A stretch of 64,000 nt of DNA from UBA7803 sp036381275 (lineage in GTDB: Bacteria; Pseudomonadota; Gammaproteobacteria; Pseudomonadales; Azotimanducaceae), in the NCBI GenBank assembly GCA_036381275.1, contig DASVDC010000008.1, positions 5,613 to 69,612 on the forward strand, given 5' to 3'. Positions 19,662 to 27,823 of the stretch are shown here, piece after piece; within the stretch, counting starts at the first letter, position 1; every line of letters starts with the position of its first letter. Under the pieces are notes generated by a model. The model did not search any database. It was not told the origin of the DNA and saw nothing but the letters and a program-made list of their open reading frames with translations. The position numbers were made by a program, and so were the translations under genes.

Positions 19662-20168
19662 GTGAAGCGCGTGCTGGTACTCCTGCACGGGTCTCCCGGT
19701 GCAGGCAAATCGACGCTGGCGCGGGGCGTGGCCGAGATGCTTCCGGACCTGTATTACGCAGACATGGGGCGGCATCCGGAATTCGGCCGGCGACCGATGT
19801 TCGCGCTTTGCGCGGAGCTCTACGAACAGCAGGGTAACGGCGGGTCACTGATCACCGAGGGCGTCCTGCCGAATGCTTCGTCTCGAGACCGACTGGTATC
19901 GCGATTGATCAGCCGTTTTCGCGACAGCACACCCTTCGATTCCGCCGTGATTCTCCACGTCGTCGTGCCGCCGGAAGTGCTGGCGACCCGGCGGCGGCGA
20001 TCGGTCGAGGACTACGAGAGGATGGCCAGGGCGGTACAGGCAGGCTCATCCCGATTCGAATACGACACCTTCGAGGCCACCACGTCGAAGAGCTGCGATA
20101 CGCGGCGCAAGGACATCGAGCGACTGGCCGAGATCATCGAGCGCCGCAGAAGCTACTCTTCGAAATAG
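19662..20168 (+). CDS. P-loop kinase-like protein
   Basis: 168 residues starting at GTG one base after the upstream stop, so translation is probably coupled. Walker A is HGSPGAGKSTLARG at residues 9-22; the later PPEVLATRRRRSVEDYERM looks like a LID segment with arginines, as in AAA_33-type small kinases (adenylylsulfate kinase, gluconate kinase, zeta-toxin relatives). APS kinase would be attractive beside sulfotransferases, but I see none of its specific motifs, so the substrate stays open. The last 16 bases overlap the 3' end of the convergent sulfotransferase gene. Confidence 0.72.
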   Translation: MKRVLVLLHGSPGAGKSTLARGVAEMLPDLYYADMGRHPEFGRRPMFALCAELYEQQGNGGSLITEGVLPNASSRDRLVSRLISRFRDSTPFDSAVILHVVVPPEVLATRRRRSVEDYERMARAVQAGSSRFEYDTFEATTSKSCDTRRKDIERLAEIIERRRSYSSK

Positions 20169-20878
20169 ACCTCCCATGGCGTTCCCTCGAATCGGGTGCG
20201 CAATTCCTCGTAGTTCAGGATGAGTTGGGAGAGCGGCTCGGGATTCTGCTTGACGAGGTCGGTCGAGGGAGTGTGATCCTGGACTCCCAGGAAGGCTGCC
20301 ACTCGGCTGAACGTGGGAACCGGTGTCTGTGCCATCTGCTCGTAGACGACCTCGAGCCGTGGGTGGCCCGAGAACAGTCGATCCGTGTGCTCTTCCCATT
20401 CCCGGGTCTTCTGAAACGCCTCGACCAGCTCGTCATAGGACAGGTGCACGGCCTTCTCCCGGGCCGTGGCCTTCACCTCGGTCGTTCGCTCTTTCCAGAC
20501 ATCCTGCTTCTCGGCGATTGCGCGCGATACGCAGGTCCTGAGAACGTTCCTTCGCTTCAGGTGAATGATCCTCAGTGCGGGGTCCGAGACCAGGCTCTCC
20601 CACACCTCTTCCCGTCCGTGATCCATCGGATGGTAGTAGAACAGCTTGAACCCGATGGCCCGGGTCCGACGCCGCGGGATCAGCTTCGTCCGCAGGATTT
20701 CCTCATGCGACCCCCCTTTCAGCCGCGCCAGGAGCTCGCCCTTCGCGATGATCTCCGGGTGGGAGTTCAGAAGGGAGATCAGCATGTTGGAACCGGTGCG
20801 GGAACGCGTGATCACCACGAATCGGGTGCATCCTGAACCCCAGGACGCCTCCGTGGTGTCCGTCCGGTCACCATTCAT
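20153..20878 (-). CDS. Sulfotransferase (Stf0/PAPS-dependent type)
   Basis: 241 residues. The 5'-phosphosulfate loop is VITRSRTGSNMLISLLNSHP near residues 20-40. RIIHLKRRNVLRTCVSRAIA is the usual 3'-phosphate strand-helix, and the C-terminus has YEELRTRFEGTPWEVYF. Expected to move sulfate from PAPS to a glycan hydroxyl. The ATG follows AAGGA by 7 bases and overlaps the upstream stop as ATGA, so it is coupled to the double glycosyltransferase gene. Confidence 0.83.
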   Translation of the reverse strand: MNGDRTDTTEASWGSGCTRFVVITRSRTGSNMLISLLNSHPEIIAKGELLARLKGGSHEEILRTKLIPRRRTRAIGFKLFYYHPMDHGREEVWESLVSDPALRIIHLKRRNVLRTCVSRAIAEKQDVWKERTTEVKATAREKAVHLSYDELVEAFQKTREWEEHTDRLFSGHPRLEVVYEQMAQTPVPTFSRVAAFLGVQDHTPSTDLVKQNPEPLSQLILNYEELRTRFEGTPWEVYFEE

Positions 20879-22719
20879 TGGTCGTCCTTCCACGATGGTG
20901 TTTGCCGTCCTCGCTGGGCCGCGAGTGCAATCGCTCGCAGCCGCATTTGAATCAGCGCCGTCTCGGAGAAACCGCAGGCCCTGATGGGCAATGGCCGGCT
21001 CGACGAAAGCCGCTCCAGGATCTTCGAATCCAGGCGCTCGAAATTCGCGCTCAGACCCTCGATCGTTCCACCGCCGAAGTCGCAGCCGCGCAGCACGTCG
21101 AGCCGGCGGACCTTGGCCGAATCGGCCGCGAGGGCGGCGAGTTCCGCCAATGCCGCGGTCTCGTTCGAGCAGGTCAACGCCCCACAGGCGCTGGCACGGG
21201 CCCGGTACTTGGCGTAGAGCTGATCGTCGATTTCGCTTCGGATGATTCCGCTCATGCGTCGTGCCGCCGACTTCTGATCTTCGGCGTTGACCCGGGTCAT
21301 GTTCGATGGATGCAGCCGCCTGAGCAGACCGAACGTGCCGGTATGTCCGAGCTTGAGGCCGTTGCGCGCCAGCAACAGGATGAATCCGTAGTCGATGCCG
21401 GCGGCAAGGCTCTCCTCATAGCGGTACATCGAGAAGATTCGCCGGTCGAGCATCAGTCCGCCATGCGTAAGGACCTTGCCGGTGCACAACACGGATTCGA
21501 AGCAGAATTGCTTCCCCGGGAACGTTCCGACGACCTCGAAGGACTCCGAATCGAAATCGATCCATCCGCAGTATGTTCCATGCTGGCCGGACTTGAGCGC
21601 GGCGAGGTGATCCTCGACGCGGGTCGACACCATCACGTCATCGTCGTCGTGAATGACGATGTACCGGCCTTTCGAGTGCTCGAGTCCCAGGTTCCTGGCG
21701 GCCGCGGCTCCTTGCGTGGGACAGTACAGATACCGTAGACGAGCGTCCCCGAAATCGCGAACGACCTGCTCGGCTTCGTGGGAGTCGCCGTTTTCGACGA
21801 CGAGCAGCTCGAAGTTCTCGAACGTCTGGACCAGACAGGAAGCGATCGAGTCCCAGAGAAGGCGCGCGCGCCGATGCGTGGGAACGACGATGCTGACGAG
21901 CGGCTCCTGGCGGCGGGCGGTGATCGTTCGCGGCAGGTTGCGCTGCACGGAGCGGTCGGTGGCGACGACGTTGCGATTGAAGGCCATCGCCGCTTCCCCT
22001 TCTGCGGTCTGTGCGGCCAACAGTCGGGTCGGCTCGTGCCAGATGTGCAGGATGGAGACGTTGGGGGCGGAGAGCCATCGCACGGGATAGCCGATGCGTC
22101 GCGCGCGCTTGACGAAATCGTTGTCCTCGCCTCCCCAGACCTTCAGGCGCTCATCGTAACCGTTGATCGTGGAGAACAGCGTGGGGGAAAAGGCGGCGAA
22201 TCCTCCCATTCCCCAGCGCGGGCGGACGACGGCGTGCTGTAGCGCCTGCGCGATGCCGTTCTCCCAGTCACCATCCAGCAGGCTGTTGATGCGGTCGACG
22301 CCGAATGCTTGCGGAAGATCTCGGCACTGTACCAGGTAGAGAGCGTGCGCGTTGGCACTCCAGCGTTCGAGCAGGGCGGGGAACGTCCCGGGAGTGAATA
22401 CGATGTCGGCATCGGTGGTTATGATGCATTCGGCGGTGGCTGCCCGTACTCCGGCGTTGAGCGAGGCAGCGCGACACCAGGGCTCGGACGTCACCGTGCG
22501 CACGACTTTCGCGCCGAGCGGCTCGATGGCGGATCGAACTTCACCGGGATTGGATGAACCGTAGTCGGAGACGATGACCTCGATTTCGATCCCGCACAGC
22601 TCTGCGTTCAGAAAGTGTGAGCGAATGGCGGCGACCAGCCTGTCGAGGCCCCAGTTCCGGAAGCAGATCACGATCGCGAGGGCCGGGCGGCCGCAGGACT
22701 CAGCCGGATGGTTCAGCAA
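20875..22719 (-). CDS. Double-domain GT2 glycosyltransferase
   Basis: 614 residues with two GT-A domains. Domain 1 (about 10-290): ALAIVICFRNWG, VSDYGSS, ITTDADIVF and WGGEDNDFVKRARRIGYPVRW, a complete chondroitin-polymerase-like set. Domain 2 (about 295-540): VSIVVPTHRRARLLWDSI, VVENGDS and the metal site HDDDDVM. Two active centres suggest addition of two sugars or polymerisation of a disaccharide. I prefer a TTG start because GGAGGTGGGAGGAG lies directly in front and the conserved strand follows at once; an ATG 99 bases upstream would add residues that are only a shadow of the preceding gene. Confidence 0.88.
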   Translation of the reverse strand: MLNHPAESCGRPALAIVICFRNWGLDRLVAAIRSHFLNAELCGIEIEVIVSDYGSSNPGEVRSAIEPLGAKVVRTVTSEPWCRAASLNAGVRAATAECIITTDADIVFTPGTFPALLERWSANAHALYLVQCRDLPQAFGVDRINSLLDGDWENGIAQALQHAVVRPRWGMGGFAAFSPTLFSTINGYDERLKVWGGEDNDFVKRARRIGYPVRWLSAPNVSILHIWHEPTRLLAAQTAEGEAAMAFNRNVVATDRSVQRNLPRTITARRQEPLVSIVVPTHRRARLLWDSIASCLVQTFENFELLVVENGDSHEAEQVVRDFGDARLRYLYCPTQGAAAARNLGLEHSKGRYIVIHDDDDVMVSTRVEDHLAALKSGQHGTYCGWIDFDSESFEVVGTFPGKQFCFESVLCTGKVLTHGGLMLDRRIFSMYRYEESLAAGIDYGFILLLARNGLKLGHTGTFGLLRRLHPSNMTRVNAEDQKSAARRMSGIIRSEIDDQLYAKYRARASACGALTCSNETAALAELAALAADSAKVRRLDVLRGCDFGGGTIEGLSANFERLDSKILERLSSSRPLPIRACGFSETALIQMRLRAIALAAQRGRQTPSWKDDQ

Positions 22720-23347
22720 GCGCTCCTCCCACCTCCGCCAACAGAAGTCTGGTACGGTCCAGCCATTCCCCGCTCTCGGGCTGCGGACGTACGCGAAGAC
22801 ATCTGACGCCCAGGGCATCGTACGCGCACAGATAGACCGAGATGAGCGAGAGCAGAGCGGGGTGCTCCGTGAACCCGGTCAGCAGATCGACGTTGGTGCT
22901 GATGCGCAGCAACGGGGACTCGTCGTTCCGAGCCGCAGTGAGGCAATAGCCGAGCTCGTTTCGGGTGCAGATCAGATCGTTCTCGCCGCTCGACGCGGCA
23001 TCGCTCCCGTCCTGAGCATCGGTCGCGATCGCTTCGTAGCAGAAATCCGGAAGGATCTGCGAGGGAATGTTGGTCACCGGTCCTATGAAGAATTCATCGG
23101 CCTCGAAATCCTTCTGTATCCGCGAGGCCAGATGGGCCGGAATCGGCAGTTTGGAGAATCTGAAGCTGTTGCCGATGAAGGGTCTCGCGAGAAGATAAGC
23201 CAGCAGACAGATGCGCAGGGGTGCAACCTGGCTGGCTCGTTCGTATCGGAACCAGACGTTCGGAACCGGAATGAGAGCATCCGCCGCATCGGTCTTGAAC
23301 TCCAGGCGAAGCTCGCTGGCCGTGGGCCGACTCACGTGCACGTTCAT
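22700..23347 (-). CDS. Hypothetical protein in glycan region
   Basis: 215 residues; I recognise no family. It begins MNVHVSRPTASELRLEFK, holds several long non-polar stretches (ICLLAYLLARPF, LLSLISVYLCAYDALG) and many aromatic residues but no clear signal peptide or catalytic motif. The N-terminal residues resemble a beta-sandwich strand more than a membrane anchor. It starts 13 bases after a methyltransferase gene and overlaps the double GT2 gene by 20 bases, so it is translated as part of that operon. The overlap and codon pattern support it as a real gene. Confidence 0.65.
   Translation of the reverse strand: MNVHVSRPTASELRLEFKTDAADALIPVPNVWFRYERASQVAPLRICLLAYLLARPFIGNSFRFSKLPIPAHLASRIQKDFEADEFFIGPVTNIPSQILPDFCYEAIATDAQDGSDAASSGENDLICTRNELGYCLTAARNDESPLLRISTNVDLLTGFTEHPALLSLISVYLCAYDALGVRCLRVRPQPESGEWLDRTRLLLAEVGGALAEPSG
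22717..22735 (-). promoter_or_regulatory. Ribosome binding site fixing a TTG start
   Basis: On the minus strand ggaggtgggaggagcgcTTG: a GGGAGGAG tract three bases before TTG and a second GGAGG further up. It lies inside the 3' end of the upstream gene and decides the start of the double GT2 gene. Confidence 0.6.
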
Positions 23348-23360
23348 CGCCGAGCGCCGC

Positions 23361-24638
23361 CTATAACGCCTCGAGCCGATCGAGCCCGCTCTCGCGCGGC
23401 ACTCCGGAGAGCGAATAGGTGTAGATCTTCGTTCGCTCACCCATCTCGCCGAGCTCCTGGAGACCCGGATATCGTTGAACCCAACGGGAGATTTCCTCCT
23501 GCTCCTCCGGTCGGTCCGCATCGTCGACGATGACGACGGCACCGTCGGCGAGCCAGGGCTCGAGCAGCGGGAGCGCCGGATATCGGGCCAGGGGTGCCGA
23601 TTCACCCGGCGGGCCGTCTATCACGAGGAACTCGATGGACCTTCCGACCACATCGATTTCCTGGAGCTCATACCACTGGAATTGCTCGTTTCCGAGTCGA
23701 TGTGGACGTAGCGGTACGAAGCGAAGATCGACCACGTCGGTCACGCCGGCGACGGCCAGTGCCCGTGACGTCGCCTCATGGAACCGTTCATCGTGCTCCA
23801 GCGAGATGAGACGTCCGGTGCCGATGTGCTTGAGAGCTTTCGCTATCCAGAGTGTCGACGTCCCCGATCCGCATTCGAGCACCAGCTTGGGCTGCCTTGC
23901 GACCAGCTCGTTCACGATGCCCAGCATCGAGATGGGGCTCATCGCCCATCCTCCGAGGAGGGGCATCGGTTGTCTCGTCGGGAACAGGTCCCTCAGCTGG
24001 AGTATCGCCTCCAGCTCCTGCACGGCCTCGACCCTCAGTCGTGCGAGCTCGGTCCGATAGGGGAGAATCGAATTGGATCGCTTGGCAGCCGTCGTGTTGA
24101 GCAGTCGCCGCATCGTCTGCTCCATGTTTTCGAGCCGGCCGTCTACGTTCTCGAGCCGGCCCTCCACATCATCGAGCCGCTGCTCCAGTTCCTGGGCGAC
24201 TGCCATGACTCGCTTGCCTTCGAGCTCGGCGATGGCCATCCACTGCGCGACGGTAGCGACGAAGTCGCCGAACTGCTTCTGAAAGTTCCCGACGCGCTCG
24301 GCGTGGGCCTGGTGCCAGGCATCGGCCGCGGTCTCCGCCGAGGAAACGCGCTCCAGTCCCCGGGCTTGCGCCTGTGCGGTCTTTGCCTGCTCCTTGCGGA
24401 GATCCTCGGACCTTCGAAGCAACTTCTCCAGGGCCCGACCCGACGACTGAAGCCTCGACTGAAGGGCATTGACGCGCCGAACCACCAGCACGGTCAGCGC
24501 GATCAGCGCGGCGGTCCATGTGCCGAGCCCGAGGACCAGGAGCGCGGGACTCTGTTGCCAAGCGCCGACCATCAGCAGCACGGCGCCCGCCAGTACGAGC
24601 ACGCCACCGAGGACGCGGCGTTGTGTCAATCTCGGCAT
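23361..24638 (-). CDS. Membrane-anchored coiled-coil methyltransferase
   Basis: 425 residues in three parts. Two adjacent membrane helices lie at about 10-55 (VLGGVLVLAGAVLLMVGAW and LLVLGLGTWTAALIALTVLVV). A long coiled coil follows at about 58-190 with DDVEGRLENVDGRLENMEQT. A SAM-binding Rossmann domain covers about 235-410: LVLECGSGTSTLWIAKAL, then ISLEHDERF, FLVIDGPPG, VIVDDADR (Methyltransf_24 type). The enzyme is held at the inner membrane by a stalk, which suits action on a membrane-bound glycan. The ATG at 24638 follows AAAAGG. Confidence 0.8.
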   Translation of the reverse strand: MPRLTQRRVLGGVLVLAGAVLLMVGAWQQSPALLVLGLGTWTAALIALTVLVVRRVNALQSRLQSSGRALEKLLRRSEDLRKEQAKTAQAQARGLERVSSAETAADAWHQAHAERVGNFQKQFGDFVATVAQWMAIAELEGKRVMAVAQELEQRLDDVEGRLENVDGRLENMEQTMRRLLNTTAAKRSNSILPYRTELARLRVEAVQELEAILQLRDLFPTRQPMPLLGGWAMSPISMLGIVNELVARQPKLVLECGSGTSTLWIAKALKHIGTGRLISLEHDERFHEATSRALAVAGVTDVVDLRFVPLRPHRLGNEQFQWYELQEIDVVGRSIEFLVIDGPPGESAPLARYPALPLLEPWLADGAVVIVDDADRPEEQEEISRWVQRYPGLQELGEMGERTKIYTYSLSGVPRESGLDRLEAL

Positions 24639-24937
24639 TGGCCTTTTCTCCCCGACGCCCTCCTCTCCGAGTCGTCCGACACCGTCCGGATTCCCCACGA
24701 CGAGGGGCGGTCAAGCGAAGAGAAGAATCGCACTTCTGTATCGATGTGCTTCATCCGGATCAAGTGAGCAGCCCGCGCTCGCCGGCGGTCGAGCAAGCCC
24801 GGGCGAGATAGTGTTTGCCTGTGAAAGCGTCCCCAATCGTCATCGAACGTTATCACAAACCGTGCCGGCCGCCCACGAGTGGAATCCGCGGCCGCCGTGT
24901 CGTCTGTCGTGGCCGGCCGCGGATCGACCGGCCGGTT
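24639..24937. other. 299-base intergenic stretch without a recognised gene
   Basis: Lies between two minus-strand genes. No tRNA, REP element or convincing hairpin is visible. Its length is consistent with a promoter for the downstream methyltransferase/GT operon, but I cannot point to a good -35/-10 pair. Small frames inside it have no ribosome site and no recognisable product. Confidence 0.5.
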
Positions 24938-27760
24938 CTACCGTCGTCCAGGAGAGGACGCGTTCGTGGAATCGAGTGAGGGCGCGCTCTCCTCCTCTAT
25001 CATGCGTAACACCTCATCGAGGCTCGAGAACCAGTCGCCCTCGCCGCCGAAGAATTCGACGAGATGTCGCCGCGCACGAACCAAATCGGGCCGGTCTGGC
25101 TCGCCTCTGCTCGGATCTCGATTCAGGCTCCCCGCGACCACGAAGAGGCGTTCGTACGCGATCGTCGGGAAGCGATCCAGCGCATGCTCGAATACGCGGG
25201 CCGCCAGAATGATGACGTTGGTAGCGCGAACGGACTCTCCGGGCACGATCACTCGAATGTCGTTCGCCCAGGCGACGCGACGAACGTCGTGGTCGAGGGG
25301 TTCGGCAACATCCGACTCGTAGCGGGGATAGTGCAGCAAACCTGTCGAGCCGAGCGCCGCCAGGCGTTTCAGATGCCCGATCCTCGCATCCGTCATCTCG
25401 GGAGCGTTCCAATCGGCGATCAGCAGAGTGCTCACGACCGGACCTGGCGCGGACCCGGCAACAATGGATGAAGGCACCGGAAAGAAGGGCTTCCGCCTGG
25501 CGGCGGGGTTGGGATCCTCGATCTCGCCGAGCTGAGCGTGCCAGCAGTCGGCTGCATCTCGATACTCCCTCCTCATCCCGTGATAGATGGTGGTGGCCCG
25601 CGTCGCCGCGCTCTGGGTGAGTGAGGAATCCCTGATTCGGCCGAACGCCAGCGGACACTCCGGGAGAACCTGACGTCGCCTCATCATCCGCTTCTCGTTG
25701 CCGAGCAGTCGTTCGATCCGCCAGTAGAGCTCCGTATCGGCAGAAACACGCACGGCGTCCCACGCGCCGAATCGGCGGAAGGTTTCCCGGGGAAAGAGCC
25801 CCGAGGAATGATCGGGCCGAACCAGTTCGCGCAGCGTATGGGCGTTGCCGAAGAACGCAAGCTCGGTCGTCGTGCGGACCCACATCGCCAGGTTGTAGGG
25901 CGCCGGGTTGCTCCTGAGGGCCTCCACCTGGCACCTGATCTTGTCCGGATGCGACCAGTCGTCGGAGTCGTGTACCGTCACGAGATCGCCGGTCGCAACC
26001 TCGAGTGCCAGATTTCTGCACACGTAGCTGCCGACGTTCTCCTTTCCGCGAATCAGTCGGAAGCGTTGGTCCCGAGAACAGAAGTCCGCGATCACCTCGG
26101 CAGAGTCGTCGGTGCTGGCGTCGTCCACCACGAGTACTTCGAGGTTCGACCAGGATTGTTCGGCGATACTGGTCATGGCCGTGACGATGGTGTCCCGTGC
26201 GTTGAACACCGGCATGATCACGGTGACCTTCTCCCTGGCGTCGACGGACGTGCCGGCGACGCCGCGGATGTTGTCGATCGAGAGTGGGGCTCCGTGATCG
26301 CGCTTTTCGATCGGGCTCAATCCGAACGTCTCATAGATCGAGTTGACGTGATCGAGCACCTTTCGTTCCGATTCGGCCGTCCTCGTGTCTCCGCTGACCG
26401 CCGGATTCCAGGTGTTGGCGAGGATGAGCCGAACCGTCGGATCGAAAGCCACGTCGGCCGCCTCGATCAGGCTGCGCGCCTCTTCGACCCGGCCGAGACG
26501 GCAGAGAAGCAGCGCCTCGGGTATGACTCGCCGGGGACCGCGGGCCGAAGAAGGGTTCAACGACTGACTCGCCTTGATCTCCTTCAGCGCCTCGTCGAAA
26601 TTGCCGTGAACCGAGTGCCAGCGTGCCAGGCGGAAGGCGGCGTCTGAACGGTCCTTCGGAGACCGTTTCGGGTCGCTTCGAAGGATGTCGAGGTCCTGCA
26701 GCGCCGAGCGGGAGAATCCGCCCCACAGCTTGTCCTCGAGCGCTTGAGCTGGAGACGGTTGTTTCGCCTTTCGGGGCTTGCCGTCGAGAGCCCCGAGAAC
26801 CGGGCGGGACGGCAGCCGGTTGGGAGCGACCCGGCGCCGGAGGACGAGGCTCTTGAGCGTTCGCATCGCCACCCGATAGGGGCCCATGACCTTCCAGCTC
26901 CCGCTGGCCAGGATGCGTCGACACACGCGTTCGAGCTCATCGGCGTAGCGTATGAAGGCATCCCGTTCTTCGATGTGCTTCTGACGGGATCGTTCAGCGG
27001 CAGCCAATCTCCCTTCCAGCGCTTCGAGCTCCGTCCGGTGCTGCGCGGCCTGCATCTCCATCGCGTCGCGCAGCCTGGCGAGCTCCTGCTCGTGATGCCG
27101 GGATTCGACTCTCCCGCTGGATACCTTCGATCGGAGCTTGCGGTTCTCATCCGAAAGCGCGCGGACTTTCTGTCTCAACTCGGACAGCTCGGTCTCGGGA
27201 ACCGGCGTAGGGATCATTCCGTGCCGGTTCTCGCTGTCGTTGTATCGAATCCTCCACTCGGCCAGCGCGGCGGCCTTGTCGCCCTCCGCACCGATCCAGT
27301 CCCAGAATCTGGAGAAGTCCTCTTCGATGTTTTCGAGCCGCACATGCATGACCTTCGTCTTGCCGCGCAGGAAGTGCTCGATGTTGGTCAGCATCGTTTC
27401 CGTCAGATCGAGACAGATCTCGAGATCGTCATAGGGTGCATTCATCAGAATGCTCGTCTTGTGACCCGCACTGATGCTCACCGGGTTGTTCATCCGCCTG
27501 GCGAGGCTGGCCGCGACCTCGGCCGGTTCTCGAGTCAGATGGACGAAGTACGGAGCGTCGCCGAAGGCCTGGTCGAGCCGTCCGAGGAACCACGACAGCC
27601 GGTTGTCGATCTCGATGTGGTTGTCCGGATAGTTCAGCCGTTCCGGGCCGATGAACCGGGCGCGCGTCTCGTGGCCGGCCGTGAAGTTCGTGATGTGGTT
27701 GCAGGCGTGCGTGAAGGTAGTCGTGCCGGATCGGCCCGTGCTCAGCACAAATACTCTCAT
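24938..27760 (-). CDS. Giant modular protein: sulfotransferase, coiled coil, TPR-like and GT2 domains
   Basis: 940 residues. Residues 1-200: sulfotransferase-like, starting with the PAPS loop VFVLSTGRSGTTTFTHAC and VHLTREPAEVAASLARR. Residues about 200-290: coiled coil (LRDAMEMQAAQHRTELEAL). Residues about 345-450: helical TPR-like repeats opening with KLWGGFSRSALQDL. Residues about 510-720: GT2 domain with VTVIMPVFNARDTI, VVDDASTDDS and HDSDDWSHPDKI. A C-terminal part of about 170 residues (TLLIADWNAPEMTDARIGHL onward) I cannot assign; it looks like a GT-B half. Sulfation and glycosylation in one chain suggest linked steps. The middle is paralogous to the 1093-residue protein at 34-37 kb. 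Confidence 0.84.
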   Translation of the reverse strand: MRVFVLSTGRSGTTTFTHACNHITNFTAGHETRARFIGPERLNYPDNHIEIDNRLSWFLGRLDQAFGDAPYFVHLTREPAEVAASLARRMNNPVSISAGHKTSILMNAPYDDLEICLDLTETMLTNIEHFLRGKTKVMHVRLENIEEDFSRFWDWIGAEGDKAAALAEWRIRYNDSENRHGMIPTPVPETELSELRQKVRALSDENRKLRSKVSSGRVESRHHEQELARLRDAMEMQAAQHRTELEALEGRLAAAERSRQKHIEERDAFIRYADELERVCRRILASGSWKVMGPYRVAMRTLKSLVLRRRVAPNRLPSRPVLGALDGKPRKAKQPSPAQALEDKLWGGFSRSALQDLDILRSDPKRSPKDRSDAAFRLARWHSVHGNFDEALKEIKASQSLNPSSARGPRRVIPEALLLCRLGRVEEARSLIEAADVAFDPTVRLILANTWNPAVSGDTRTAESERKVLDHVNSIYETFGLSPIEKRDHGAPLSIDNIRGVAGTSVDAREKVTVIMPVFNARDTIVTAMTSIAEQSWSNLEVLVVDDASTDDSAEVIADFCSRDQRFRLIRGKENVGSYVCRNLALEVATGDLVTVHDSDDWSHPDKIRCQVEALRSNPAPYNLAMWVRTTTELAFFGNAHTLRELVRPDHSSGLFPRETFRRFGAWDAVRVSADTELYWRIERLLGNEKRMMRRRQVLPECPLAFGRIRDSSLTQSAATRATTIYHGMRREYRDAADCWHAQLGEIEDPNPAARRKPFFPVPSSIVAGSAPGPVVSTLLIADWNAPEMTDARIGHLKRLAALGSTGLLHYPRYESDVAEPLDHDVRRVAWANDIRVIVPGESVRATNVIILAARVFEHALDRFPTIAYERLFVVAGSLNRDPSRGEPDRPDLVRARRHLVEFFGGEGDWFSSLDEVLRMIEEESAPSLDSTNASSPGRR

Positions 27761-27823
27761 CGTCCTTCCTGTCTCGATGCTCGCTTGCGTATCGACACGC
27801 TTGTCCCGGTCGGCCGGCCGTGA

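Noticed and set aside
24626..24856. 76-residue minus-strand frame in the 299-base gap
   Set aside because: No ribosome site, no similarity I can recognise, and it overlaps the start of the coiled-coil methyltransferase gene.
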